DNA of 64,000 nucleotides, taken from positions 8,459,662 to 8,523,661 of the forward strand of contig NC_048552.1 of assembly GCF_902806685.2 (NCBI RefSeq). Reading direction: 5' to 3'. The position numbers and the translations under genes are program-made. Of the stretch, positions 12,371 through 25,800 are shown in pieces; the stretch's first letter is position 1; each line of letters starts with the position of its first letter. Under the pieces are notes generated by a model, which was not told the origin of the DNA, did not search any database, and was given only the letters and a program-made list of their open reading frames with translations. This DNA comes from Maniola hyperantus. Lineage: Eukaryota; Arthropoda; Insecta; Lepidoptera; Nymphalidae.

Positions 12371-13261
12371 TCTTGGAGTATACCTAGAGACGTCGGTACG
12401 AAATTTGTCTATACCCGGCAATAATTCAACAGAACGCGATAGCTGTCGAGATAACAAACTCTTGTTTCGGAAATCACAGATCGGATAGCTTGTGCTATTG
12501 TTACATTTATCTCCTCCGGAATAGATACCTAACGATTTATTATACCTAATCATAACACTAAAATTTATCACACTAGACCAAATAATAATTAAAATAGATA
12601 GGTATAAGCAATTGTCACACTGCAGAACAAATTGTATTTTGAAAGTTCTTTGACTACATTATGCCAACATTGTAGGTACTTGTTTTGAATATTATTGCAT
12701 ATCTATGTATTGTTCTTAGCCGAGTTGTATGAGAACATGAGAAAGAACACATTATGGCCTACCTATTAAAATTAAAGTAAAGCTGTAGTTCAATGCCAAA
12801 TTCTTTATGCTTTGTTTGATATTCTACAATATGTAGGTACCTATGCATAATATACTCGTAATTAATTAAACATTGTTGAGTATATTCATAACCACGAAAC
12901 AGCTGTGTTTCATCAATGGCGAAGCAATATTTTGACACAAAAGGCCCACATCACAAAGGGTTGAATGATGTCCGAATTACGCCTTTCACAAGCCTACCAT
13001 GTTGTTACAAAGAATTAAAATGTAATTATTTACTCTTTCATATTATATACCTAACATTTACTAGCTTACTGGCCCCGGCTTTTCTTTTCCATAGTGTTAT
13101 AGGTCCTATATAAAATCTTCCTCGTTTAGGTAAGTAGTTACCTAACGTTCTAAATAATGGTGAAAATCAAATTGAAATCCACTAAATGGCACACAGACAA
13201 AGGTAATTCTGTGTATGCATGCTATTCCTATTTTTTTTAAGAAACTTATAATTTAGAAAAT

Positions 13262-13325
13262 TCCAAACCCCCTGCCGGGAACCGAACCCGGGACCTCCCA
13301 CTAGCAAGACCACTGCGCCAGGGAG
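13262..13325 (-). repeat. tRNA-like SINE head of a second family
   Basis: On the - strand it reads CCTGGCGCAGTGG (A-box-like) and GGTTCGGTTCCCGGC (B-box-like), the common tRNA-derived head of another lepidopteran SINE. It lacks the paired stems of a real tRNA gene. Confidence 0.5.
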
Positions 13326-13823
13326 GTAGTTAATTTAGTCGATTTTAAACAGAAATTGACAGGTGACACGGTTTCGCTGTTTCAGAAATATAGAACTTTT
13401 ATTGCAGTTTAAAGAGGAAATAAATATTCGGAATTCAATCTATTTTCTGGTAAACAGATCCATGTCCCGTGTTTGAGGGTAGGTACCTACTTGATGATTT
13501 CGTGATAGAGCATTGCGAGTCGCGACTCGCGACGTACGCTGTAGGTACCTTGTGAAAGCTTTCACGTCTTTGTAAAAACTTTTCATATTTATTATAGCAA
13601 CTAAATAGATGTCAGTGTGCCGTAAACTTAATATTTAAGTAGGTATGTAGGTATGTACTAAAATATATCCTAATACGCCTCTATATTGAAAACCCATCCA
13701 TTATCCTTTGTATCATAGGCAAATCAGATAGAAAAATATACTTAATGATATCGTTTTAGCTGTTGCGTTTAGTCGTATAGAAAAAGCGTTACTGAACAGA
13801 ACATTGGTATATACTTATCTCTA

Positions 13824-16800
13824 ATGCGCTTCTTACGAAGTAAATACCATGGCACAGAAAATAAGAGAACAACATCCATTAAAAAACTAAAGAATAAGAA
13901 GGTGAGCTTTAAAAGAAAGTGCGATAATAGTAGCTCGTTAAGACTCAAACTTGCTAGGTATTTACAAAGCGTGTTAAAAAGTTCAACGACGCATGGCCTG
14001 CCCTACATAGTAAAAAATCGCTTACATTATTTAGAAAAGTAAGTAAAACTATTAAGTAATTCTTTTCATGTGTAGATCTTACAATCGAACAAATTCAAGT
14101 TAAGTAAACTTATTCTATCCCTTGATAAGAGTTTGTGTTGATCATTTCAATGTTCATAAATAAGTGTAGGTATCATTATTATAAATTAAAATTTATTATT
14201 TTCAGGGCTTTTTGGATTGTTAATATCGTTGTTTGTTTTACTATAATGATTGCATTACTAACGCTACAATATTTAAGATTTGTCGTAAGTTTTAGCTTTA
14301 CCTACCTACAAGATTGTGTTTTGTGTTGTGTTACCTAAATATGGATGTTCGAACTTTGATTGTAATTACGGTTTCTCTATCTTCAGGCTGCGCCGACTGT
14401 TATAAGTGTAGAAAGGAACTATTTTGATTGGAATATTTCTTACCCCGCTATAACACTCTGTCCACTTTACAAACCTGATGCTATAAAATTGGGGAAATTG
14501 ATCAAGTAAGTTACAATGCAAGCCTTAACTCTCCCGAAACATCGCCGACTTGCTTAAAACCATGACTAAATCAGTTTTTTATTTATTTTTATGCATTATT
14601 TTATTTTTAATTTATCATGCAAAATGTCGAAAAAATACGACTGTAGTACGGAACCCTCGGTGCGCGAGTCTGACTCGCACTTGAACAGTTTTTTTATGGG
14701 TAGGTATAGCTTAGATTGGAGTCATAATTCCCCCAGTCCCACATTCTAAAGGTATCTGTTATTCACTGAATAGCGATCCCAGCGTCGGAATTTAGTGCCA
14801 AGTATAATATGTGCATATACGTAAGTATAATGCAACATGTACCTACCTACTCGTACACACGACCGACATCAGCGTATTGTAGATGTAGAAGGAATGAGTT
14901 TCTTCATCAGTGTGTTCAGAGTTCAGAACCGTAGCTGCCACCACGTAGAGTGCATGAAATGGTCCAAGAAATATGTTCTAATTTACCTACTTAGTCAAAA
15001 CAAAAAAACAATAAAAAATTTATTTTTATTGCTAGCGATACCAGCAAAAAAACAGAATTAAATGTGAAAGGTTATGTATGGGCGATAGCTCAAGCCGCTT
15101 TGGATACTTTGGATTTTTTAGATTTAGATCCTCCAAATGAATTACAGGTAAGTATCTATGAAAGTTAACCTATCCATACCTTTTTTAATTTATAGACTAG
15201 CGCTTGGCTGCAATCAGACCTGTTGGCAAGTGGTGATACAGCCTAAAATGGAGTACGCTTGCCTAGAAGATGTCTACACAATCACTCTTGACTTGAAGAT
15301 ATCTAAGTATCTAAGTACATACAAAATATAAAGTGCCTCTCTGTATTTCCAAATAACTACCGTTTATTAAGCTCATAATAATATGGTTATTCACATGTAA
15401 TGTTTTCCACCCAAACTTAATTTTTTAAAAGTTTTATCCTCTTTTTTTTCGGGATAATCTTTAAATAAGTCTCGTTGAAGTCTCGTTAAAATTTTACCTA
15501 TTGGCAGGGGGTGTTTACTGTAATTGAGCTATTCCGAGCGGTCTTGGGATTACCCTCCCTTATGCCCGCGACTTCGTCCGCGTGGACTACACAAATTTAA
15601 AACCCCTATTTCACCCCCTTAGGGGTTGAACTTTCAAACATCCTTTCGAAGCGGATGCCTACGTCATATCTGCATGCCAAATTTCAGCCCGATCCTTCCA
15701 GTAGTTTGAGCTGTGCGTTGATAGATCAGTCAGTCAGTCAATCCTTTTATACTTATATTTAGATTTCATTCCACGTCATCCCTATCCTCGCAACCTAGCG
15801 AGAGCAAGACTGATCACTAAAAACTGGGTCTAGCTACTTTAAAAAATATTTGTCAGTCAAAAGCTTGTAAGCTTGCTTGCCTAAGTACTCTAAATATGAT
15901 GGCAGCGGGCGATATGTTATGATGGTTAATTTTTTGTAAAGATTTTTGTTAATCAATGTTTTTGATTTGACTAGCTGTTAATCGATCCAAAAGATTACGC
16001 GAAAGCGGCGGCTTCGCTATTCCGGAATTTCGAAGAAAATTGGCTGGCCAGTAAGGTCAACGTAGCAATCTCTGTGAATGCCGCCATGACCGAGATGGGA
16101 ATGTGCCACGTAATTAATTCCAATGTTGCTATATTCGACAACCCTCAGTAAGTAAAAAAAATACTTGGCCACGGCTGAGATGTTAAGAGTTTATTAGGTA
16201 TATATTTTATTCTTTTTACCGGTTCCAACCGATTATGACGTTGTCCAGCAATGTCTGTACGCCCATTCTAGACTTTGTAGATAATATTCCCACTAACAAA
16301 GTACTTCATATACTTAACATACTTAATGCCAATTACTTAATATACCTACTATGTATTCAGTCTGGATCTACCTTACACTTGATTAGAACCTTGAATCCTT
16401 GGCCCGAGCCCGTAGATGAAGCTTTAAAACATTTAATGAGGTCTAAAAGCTGAAAGTATACTTATAACTATATGGTGGTTTTCTACTTGCTTGATTATGG
16501 CAACTAACGAACGCTCTAGCCGCTAGCGGACCCGATGTTTTACCTAAACATACACAGGACAGGAGAAACCCCACTTTAGAAACTTTCAGTTTATCAACCA
16601 CTTCCTCTTTTGTTTCCTCTATTTTATCAACCACGCTCTAGGACCACTTTCTATATAATTTTATTATATGATCAAATTCAAATTCGATACCCAATATAAT
16701 AAATATCTTTCAATTTCTAGCAATTGGAATAGCGCTGCTATTGCAGCCGAAACTTACGTAAAGAAAAATATTGAACTCTCTATATTTGAAGCAGACTTCT

Positions 16801-19800
16801 TTACTTTGATAACAAATTATGAGTCCGTTTATAAGGTTGGTAACTATGTTAAATAGATTATTATTATTGATATACTTATGTGTTAGACAGTGTATAATAT
16901 AAAACTTCAAAGCATATTGACATAGGTACAGTAGCACAGCGATGCGTTTTTCTACAAAATAAAATATTTTAAAATCCAGTATGTAAGTACATAATATATT
17001 ACATATATCATTATGTACAGACAAATATCCTGCGTCGCGCATATTAGTTCGTCTTTTAGTACTTATTAGGGATAAAGTTCAGTCTAGGCACGTACCTACC
17101 TAAGTATTTAGTATGCGCGTCACTTTGCTTGTGCTTTGCGCCAGTGTTTTGAATCCAAAAAAAATATTAAAAAACCGACTTCTAAAACCACTACAAAGTA
17201 AAAAATAACTTTTGTTTCTACACGTGTATGTATGTATGAAGTCGGGAGAGAGCATAATCGTGAGGCTCGTCCGTCTTCAACATACCTACATAACCGTGTA
17301 GAAACCAAAGTTATTTTTTACTTTCTTCTCTTTCAAGGTAGAGTCCAAATGGCTGAGGTAAATTCTGGACCATCTACTTAGGGTTTGATAATGTTCTAGT
17401 TTGGTACAGAATTAATTACCTATTATTAAAGGTAATATTTTGTTTCGGGTTTTGAGTATTGAACTCTGTAATAAAAAATACGATGCGTTCGTTAATGATA
17501 ATTGTATTTAACCTTAAAAAAAGACCAATGTTGTATAGTTATCTTTATACTGGTTTATTTTTATGTAACTAGACTAGATGGCGCCACACGACAATTACAG
17601 CGCGGTCCAGTTTTATTACTTAGCGAAGTATATAGGAATTCAAATGTTTACGTTCCGCAAACATCGTGAGGAAATCTCACATATAATTTTTTGATATCGC
17701 TGACCATATTTTGGAAACAGCGATCTAAATTGTCATTAATAGTCATACAGCTGACAGCTATTAAGTTTAAACTGCACGCGCACGGAACAAAATTCTGCAG
17801 GAGTGAGGACCTATAAGTATAAAGTATAAAGGCTTCTGAGTTCTGACTTCTGAAACTATTTATTACCTACATAGGTACAGTGTACCTATGTATGTATGTA
17901 TGTATGTACCTATGTATCATACATAGGTACAGTGTACCTATGTATGATAGTATATAATCTATGTATGTAGGTAATAACTGGTACAGTACGCGGCAGAAGG
18001 TAATGTAGATCGATCTTTGGAAGGAGATAGCGGATTAATAGAGCATTGTCTGTGTCTTTGAGACCGACAAAACGTCATATATGTATGAGTGACAGAGACA
18101 ACGCTCTACAAAGCCGAAATGTCATTCTAAAGGCCGATGTACATTACTTTCTGCCGCGTACTGTAGGTACATTGTGATTATACCGTTATGATCAGAAACG
18201 ACTCAATTTTAGCAGTATTTGAACGCCACCGGAACGGGTCGAATTGAGAACCACCTCCTTTTTGGAAGTCGTTTAATAAAATGAATCCACCCACCTTTTA
18301 TTGCAGCAGGTTTATATTTTCAGGTGTTTATCCATGGTCCCGATGAAGTCACGATGACGACTGGATCCTCGTTCATCTTCGACGTAGAAGGTTTCATATC
18401 CTTCGGTTTGTCAGTGTGGAGCACCAGAATATCAGAAGAATTGCGTAACAAATCACTTCGATTACGTAAATGCCGGTCAGATTGTTTTTAAGCCAAGACG
18501 TGTCTACTAGCAATAAAACTTGCAAGTTTAGCTCTCACATACATTGACACTCACAGCAACTCAATTTAAACTTAGTTTTAGCAGTTTAGCAACCAAAACT
18601 TGCAAAAAAACATAGGCATGACATTCATTGACATTGATTGACAAGACTTGTGCAAGTTTTATTGCTGGTGCTAGAGACAAATCAAGCGAAACTTTCTAAC
18701 GTGTCTTGTCCGCGCAGATGATGCCTCCATTTCAAGAGTAATAGATTAATTACATTGTAGCGGAATCCCACTAGATTTGTCTATAAAATTCAAAGTCCTT
18801 AACTGACTGACTGACTGACTCATAATATATCAACGCACAGCCTTAAACTACTGGTCCTATTTGGAAGTTCAACCCCTGCGTCGACTTTCTAAATTCCACC
18901 CGAGCGAAGCCGGGGCGGGTCAGCTAGTCAGTACCCTTATTATTGTAAGTAGCCCACGAAGGAAAAATAACTCGAAGACGATTTCACAAGTTTATTTGTC
19001 GGTTTTCATTACAGAACTACTTGCCTATTCGGCCACACGGCTTTTTATATCGTTTATCATGAATGAACTCAGACATTAATCGAAATGACGTGAAGTTACC
19101 TTCGTTCATTCCTTAAGATTCGTTTTCAACCTATCTTAATTAAAGTCATTATTATGTTAACAAACAAATATATGTAATACTACTTTGATAAATAATTGTA
19201 GTAATTTTAACGATTAGCAAACTTAGTAAGTAAGTTACTTTAAATAGATATGCAATTTAGGGATGTGTATTGTCAACAACATTTGATTGAATGAATCACA
19301 TAAGGTTTAGGTTGCAATATTCTACATTCAATCAAATGTTTCCTTCATATTATATTTAATGCGCTCTATTAATTATGGCCATAGTATTTAACTCTACAAA
19401 TTTTAATATTTATAACATGATTTCTAACATTTCGGCCATTCTGATAATCATAGTTTGTCCTCAAACTTTTAATTGCATAAGTAGATAATTAACTATAATT
19501 GACATTATTTTAGCACCTTTGTATTAAGTGAGAAGAGCGTGGTAAAGAATTTAAAATTTAACTAGAATTTCCTTCTATTTTACACATTACACATAATGTA
19601 CTTATGTCCACTGTGCTTTTGCTTTCATGAGACTACACCCTGACTACCTCAAACTCAAACTCAAATTTTTTATCCAGAATTGGTAAAATGATATAGTGGT
19701 GATAATTAATACGTACTTAAAACAAAAAAAAAGAGAAGAGAAGAGCCCACAACAAACTCAGCCGGGTATTCTTTTTATTATCACCACTTTACAAAATCAC

Positions 19801-22800
19801 CTAGAACTAACACAAAGCTGTTAAGCAACTCATTCCCAACCAAGCTTTCTTATCATTCAAATAGTACTTTAGGTATTATAGTAATAGATTTTTTTTTTAA
19901 TAAGTTTCCGTTTTATGAAGACTTTGAACATTGTTGATAGACACCACCAATATGTCTTCTGGAAGCTTATTATACCAGCTAAATGTTTTATTACCAACTA
20001 ACTGAACTAAATATAAAATCTTTGAGATTATTTAAGATCTATTTAACTAATATTACTAAGATTTTAATTCATCTTAATCTTACTCAAGATTTTTAGCTTC
20101 CTTAATATTATTTTATACATTTAAAGCAGGATTAAAATAATCGTGAAACTGTAACAATTAAATCAGAATTACAATAATCAATTAATGAGAATGGATTGAT
20201 ACATGAATGAAGTAATAACTTTAGTATTTGAGTAACGAAACATAATTAGAACTTGAGAACTTGTGTCGCAAAAAAAATAACCAATCAATAATTTAATTTA
20301 TCATAATCTGAAGCATTAATTAAAATTACACTGATTTAAATAAAATCACAGAGAAAATAAAATTCTCATACATATTTACTAATTCTATCTATCTATCTTG
20401 TATACATTTTTTATTTTTTTAAATCTCTCGTAGGAACTTCCATAGTCTTGTGCCACCTGAATCCAGCAGCTCCCTGCTACTCATATCATTCAATTTTCAA
20501 ATAATGCTTAACATTTTCTTTAAGCATCCCTAATTCTATGCCTGAAATTTTCTTTAGACATGCCCTTAATTTCGTGTCTAGAACTTCTGCAGTCATACCC
20601 TCATTTTATGCTGGAAGTTCTTTCAGACACGCCCTTAATTCTATGCCTGAAATTTTCTTCAGACATGCCCTTAATTTCGTGTCTAGAACTTCTTCAGACA
20701 TACCCTCATTTCATGCTGGAAGTTCCTTCAGACACGCCCTTAATTTAATGCCTGGAACTTCTTCGGACATGCCCTCGGTTCATGCCTGGAAGTTCATTTT
20801 GACATCCCCTTAACTTTATGCTTGGAATATCCTTTGATCCCTTGATTTTTCCGTTAGAGATACTACATTTAATAATGATAATAATGTTGATATTATTATA
20901 ATTATTTATTCTCTTCACTATCTGTACTATTATTAATTGATTCATTGAATTTGGTTAATGAGTGTACTAGTTCAAGATTTTTTCATAGATTACTTATATT
21001 TATATATCAAAATAAATAGAAATGTCATTTTTTTTTCATTTAAAGTTAATATGGCATAATCCAATAAGTGAAAGATTTCTCTAATTTATTAATCCCTTCA
21101 TCAAAATCTTTAAAAAAAGACAATGCTTTAAATAATATTGTTCTCTGAGACTCAACTAAACTAAAACAAATTATCGTGTGTCATAAAATATCATCGAGTG
21201 AGAGTTCTGAGTCTATGCATTGGGTTATGGGTACTTCCACTGTTATGTTCCCTAGTCCCTACCCATGTCTTTCGAAAACCCAAGCAAATCTACAAGATCC
21301 ACACAAGCCCTTAAGGTTTTGCGATTAATCGATTGTAATTACCATGTACTATTTTTTTTTTAACATGATCTGAGTCGGGAATGCAAAAGTGGTATGTTAT
21401 TTAGTGCACTCATTAACTTTTGTTGTTGAATCAAATTTAGAGATTGTTTTATTTTCATCATAATGCAGTTTTGGAGATTGATCATTGATAAATCTACAAA
21501 ACTCATGAGCCTCATGAAATCTATATAATTCATATTAACATGTTTACATCGATGCATAATTATCACCATTTGAATTAGCAGACTTTTCTGCTTCCCTCGG
21601 TTGCTCTGGTTGGACTCCCAGCCGCACCGCGGCGGCCGAGCTCTCGGCCGCGCTCTCAGCCGCGCCGACGGCCTCGCTCTCAGCCGCGCCGACGGCCGCG
21701 CTCTCAGCCGCGCCGACGGCCGCGCTCTCAGCCGCGCCGACGGCCGCGCTCTCAGCCGCGCCGACGGCCGCGCTCTCAGCCGCGCCGACGGCCGCGCTCT
21801 CAGCCGCGCCGACGGCCGCGCTCTCAGCCGCGCCGACGGTCACGTCCCCAGCCGCACCGGCGGCTGCACTTCCAGCCGCGCCGACGGCCACACCAACGGC
21901 CGCGATCCCGGCCGCGCCAACGGCCGCGCACCCAGCCACGCCGACGGCCGCACTCCCGGCCGTACCGACGGCGGCGCTCCCGGCCGCGCTCCCAGCCGCG
22001 CCGACGGCCGCACCGACGGCTGCGCTCCCGGCCGCACTCCCGGCTGCGCCAACGGCTGTGCTCCCGGCCGCGCTCCCAGCTGCACCGGCGGCCGCGCTCC
22101 CAGCCGCGCCGACGGCCGCACCGACGGCCGCGCTCCCAGCCGCACTCCCGGCTGCGCCAACGGCCGTGCTCCCGGCCGCGCTCCCAGCCGCATCGACGGC
22201 CGCGCTCCCGGCCGCACTCCCAGCTGCGCCAACGGCCGTGCTCCCGGCCGCGCTCCCAGCCGCATTCGACGGCCGCGCTCCCGGCCGCACCGACGGCCGC
22301 GCTCTCAGCTGCACCGGCGGCCGAGCTCCCGGCCGCGCCGGCGGCCGCACTTCTGGCCGCGCCGACGGCCGTGCTCCCGGCCGCGCTCCTGGCCGTGCCA
22401 GCGGCCGCGTCAACGGTCGCGCTCCAGGCCGCACCAGCGACCGCGCTTCTGGCCGCGCCGACGTTTGCGCTCCCGGCTGCACCGGCGGCCGCACCGCCCA
22501 GCTGTCCTGCCGGCTGCGCTCCCAGTCGCATCGCGGCGTGGAGGCCGCGCTTCTGGCCGCGTTGCCAGCCGTGTTCCCGGCTGTACTCCGGCCACACCGG
22601 CGACTGCGTCTCTGGCCGCACTTCCAGGCTGAGGCTTGCGGCACATCGTCGTCCTCGATATGAAAGAACGAAAGAAAAAAAAAGACAAATAAACATTTTG
22701 ATCATGTAAATCAATGTAATGCGGGTAGATGAAAAACACACATTACTTAGAAATAGATGTTATTGCGTTAGATTTTAACATACTTAATTATTTATAGTTT

Positions 22801-25800
22801 GAAAATCGGTTAGCTACGTAGATCGGTTAGAGACGTTAGTAACACGGAAAGATCAAAACATGGAACTCGATGAAATACGGGTAGATTAAAAAAATCACTC
22901 CTATCTCAGCAAAGTTTCATTTTGTTCCTTTATCCTTTTCGTAAATTATCTTTTGAAGGTGGTGGGTACTTCCATAATTAACTCCATAAATGGATATTAA
23001 TGAACAGATTTAAAACACAAAAAAAAAACATCTCAATTTTCAAATCGCTTTAGACTTATTCACACAATAAAATAAATCACTTATTACCTGCGTTCAGCCG
23101 ATCGATCCCTGCTTCTGATGTAAGTAGCCCACGAAGGAAAAATAACTCGAAGACGATTTCACAAGTTTATATGTCGGTTTTCATTACAGAACTACTTGCC
23201 TATTCGGCCACCCGGCTTTTTATATCGTTTATCATGAATGAACTCAGACATTAATCGAAATGACGTGAAGTTACCTTCGTTCATTCCTTAAGATTCGTTT
23301 TCAACCTATCTTAATTAAAGTCATTATTATGTTAACAAACAAATATATGTAATACTACTTTGATAAATAATTGTAGTAATTTTAACGATTAGCAAACTTA
23401 GTAAGTAAGTTACTTTAAATAGATATGCAATTTAGGGATGTGTATTGTCAACAACATTTGATTGAATGAATCACATAAGGTTTAGGTTGCAATATTCTAC
23501 ATTCAATCAAATGTTTCCTTCATATTATATTTAATGCGCTCTATTAATTATGGCCATAGTATTTAACTCTACAAATTTTAATATTTATAACATGATTTCT
23601 AACATTATAAATGCGAGTGTGTTTGTATGTTGGTTTATTGGTTTGTCCTTCAATCACGTCGCAACGGTGACGACCTGGAGAGTGACACAGGCTACTTTTT
23701 ATCCCGGAAAATCAAAGAGTTCCCACGGGATTTTAAAAAATCTAATTCCACGCGTACGAAGTCGCGGGCATCAGCTAGTATACTATAAAATTAAAGCAAG
23801 CGAAATCTACAAGATTGCATATCGAGCGTTGAGGTCAAATGGTCTTGATTAAATCAGCATAGCGCTATTTGCTATCTAACCACTCCATTTAGCAACGTCA
23901 ACAGATTCGTGTTTGAAAGCTAAGCTTAAACAAAGCTGAAGCTATCTTATAGGTACCTATGTGATTTCCACTAGTGATTGATTATTATTGATTTAATTCA
24001 TTTAGGAATTAGGCCAGTTTAAGCATTTAAGAGCTACTCTAGGTGGACAGACGACATCAGACGAGTCACAGGGAGCCTGACTGGATTCAGGCGGCGCAAG
24101 ACCGTGGTTGATGATGATGATGATGATGAAGCATTTAATGAGTAAAAAGGACTCCCAAGTAATTGTGAAATACCCTCCACACAATTCCCAATCACAATCT
24201 AAGAGAAACACTATGAACTAAATATGAGACACACGTATGAACTAAATTTATGAATGCTGATTAGGGTTCCGTATAAACGAGAAACCCTTATAGTTTCGCC
24301 ATGCCAGTCTGTCTGTCCGTCCATCCGCGACTTAGCTCAGACTATTATTACTAGAAAGTTGCAATTTAGCATCAGAGTAAAAGCAAATCAAGGTAGGACA
24401 AGATTGACGTTTTATCTCATCAAAGCTTCTTCATTTTTTCTATTCGATTTCCTATTCTATTTCATTATTCTATTAGACATCTATAAAGAAAAAAAACAGT
24501 AACTAAAGTACCTACCCTGAACTATTTCAGATTCACTCATGAACCAATAAGCAAGCGATACCCAGTCTATTCATTCAACCATTGCATATTGGAGTGTAGA
24601 ATCAAAATGATACTGAGGATATGTGGCTGTATTCCCCACTTCTATAAACCTTTGAGTAAGTAATATGTACGAGTAACACAACAAATGCAACAGTGGCCTT
24701 TCTATATAACGTAATCTCATCGGCCTAAATAAATACCTTCAAGGCAAGAGTGAATAGGTATCTTCAAAGCAAGACTTTCTTTTAGACCTCAGTTGCTTTT
24801 ATTAGCGTTCCGTACCTCAAAAAGAAAAAGGGAGCCCTTAAAGGATCACTTCGTTGTCTGTCTGTCCGTCTGTCAAAAATACCTATACGGTACTTCCCGT
24901 TGACCTAGAATTGAACGGGAAGTACCCTGTAGGTTTCTTGACAGACAGACACGGTACGGAACCCTAAAAACAACAAAATCTATAGATCTGTGTAAAACTT
25001 ATTAAAATAAATCATTTTCTACTGGCACTTTTTCTGCAGTGGCCCAAGAGTGAAATCCCCGTCGGAAATATTGAGGTGTTTGGTAGAAACTCGAAATTGG
25101 TATGGTAATTCTTCTGATTGGGTTCTTTTATAAGTGCTTTCCGGCCAAGACGAAAGAAGTTTACATGTAACGTAGGTAACCTATAACAATTTTATTTTTG
25201 TTCTAGATAATGAACGAGTATGTTATATATCAGAGCTGAAATGCGTTCTGAAACATAGACGAGAGATAATTACTTTGAAAACCTCAGAAGAAACTTACAA
25301 AAAGTTTTGCAATGCCAAGAACCTCCCGAAGATATCCCGAGATTGTGGTTGCCTAAACAGCTGCGAGCTCGATCTGTATTATAAAGACAACGAAGACTTT
25401 TTACCGGGAAAAGGACTGAATAAATTAAAAATCAAAATCACGTCGTTTCCAAAGGTCCGTGTAGTACGAGATGTCATCTTCAGCTTTTATGATATTGTGT
25501 GTGAGTACATTAGTCGACCGTGCGTAATGGCTCTAAGAACTTAAGTTTTGAATATTACTTACAAGTTACAATGCATGAGAAATTACCCGCCATATTTGCT
25601 CTGTGTCAACTATCATCTCAAAAGTGCGGTTTACCCCACAGGGTTTACCCGTAGATTAAGGGCGATTACTCACTGCACTTCCGTCATCCGAGTTCTATAC
25701 GTCATCCCTGCGAACACCAGCGATTATCTACGACATATTGTGTCATAAGCTACCATACAAAACAAAAAGGAACGTATTTTCACGGACTCGGATCGGATGA

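Larger units (their letters stand above)
8018..13823. other. Gene-poor stretch upstream of the pickpocket gene
   Basis: No exon chain was recognised. Contents: an inverted-repeat element at 8080-8203, half a MITE at about 8308-8376, a terminal-inverted-repeat element at 11081-11279, Helitron-like and SINE fragments around 11390-11480 and 12105-12370, and a reverse tRNA-like SINE head at about 13262-13325. A stretch at 9981-10250 (including an open + strand run of about 50 codons ending at TGA near 10132, rich in R/K/L) may be a retroelement scrap; no family was recognised. The promoter of the pickpocket gene must lie near the end of this stretch but no motif was identified. Confidence 0.5.
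18940..23608. mobile_element. Non-autonomous LTR retroelement (LARD-like), young insertion in ppk intron 7
   Basis: Two direct repeats of 486 bp (18944-19429 and 23119-23604) start with TG and end with CA. They are flanked by the 4-bp duplication TTAT (18940-18943 and 23605-23608). Removing the element and one TTAT restores the start of a Helitron-like repeat (ACCCTTATTATAAATGCG) that occurs intact elsewhere in the window. By eye the LTRs differ at two positions, so the insertion is recent. The 3.7-kb interior has no gag, protease, reverse transcriptase or integrase. It carries a roughly 35-bp tandem array and a 1-kb GC-rich 24-bp array. No standard primer site beginning TGG was found beside either LTR, so the transcription strand is undetermined. 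It must depend on a related autonomous element. Confidence 0.85.

Noticed and set aside
21544..22741. Several long open frames on both strands (up to 366 codons)
   Set aside because: All lie in the GC-rich 24-bp array, overlap each other in opposite strands and frames, and give pure repeats of Arg/Ala/Gly/Pro. Stop codons are simply rare in such composition; no domain or splice context supports a protein.
18944..23604. Segmental duplication as the explanation for the 486-bp direct repeats
   Set aside because: The TG...CA ends, exact 4-bp target duplication and restored target repeat fit an LTR insertion better.
25032..25080. Extra ppk-like exon after TTTTTCTGCAG at about 25030-25041
   Set aside because: Reading on from exon 8 in any usable phase meets a stop or loses the frame of exon 9; direct joining of exons 8 and 9 gives the family-consistent sequence.
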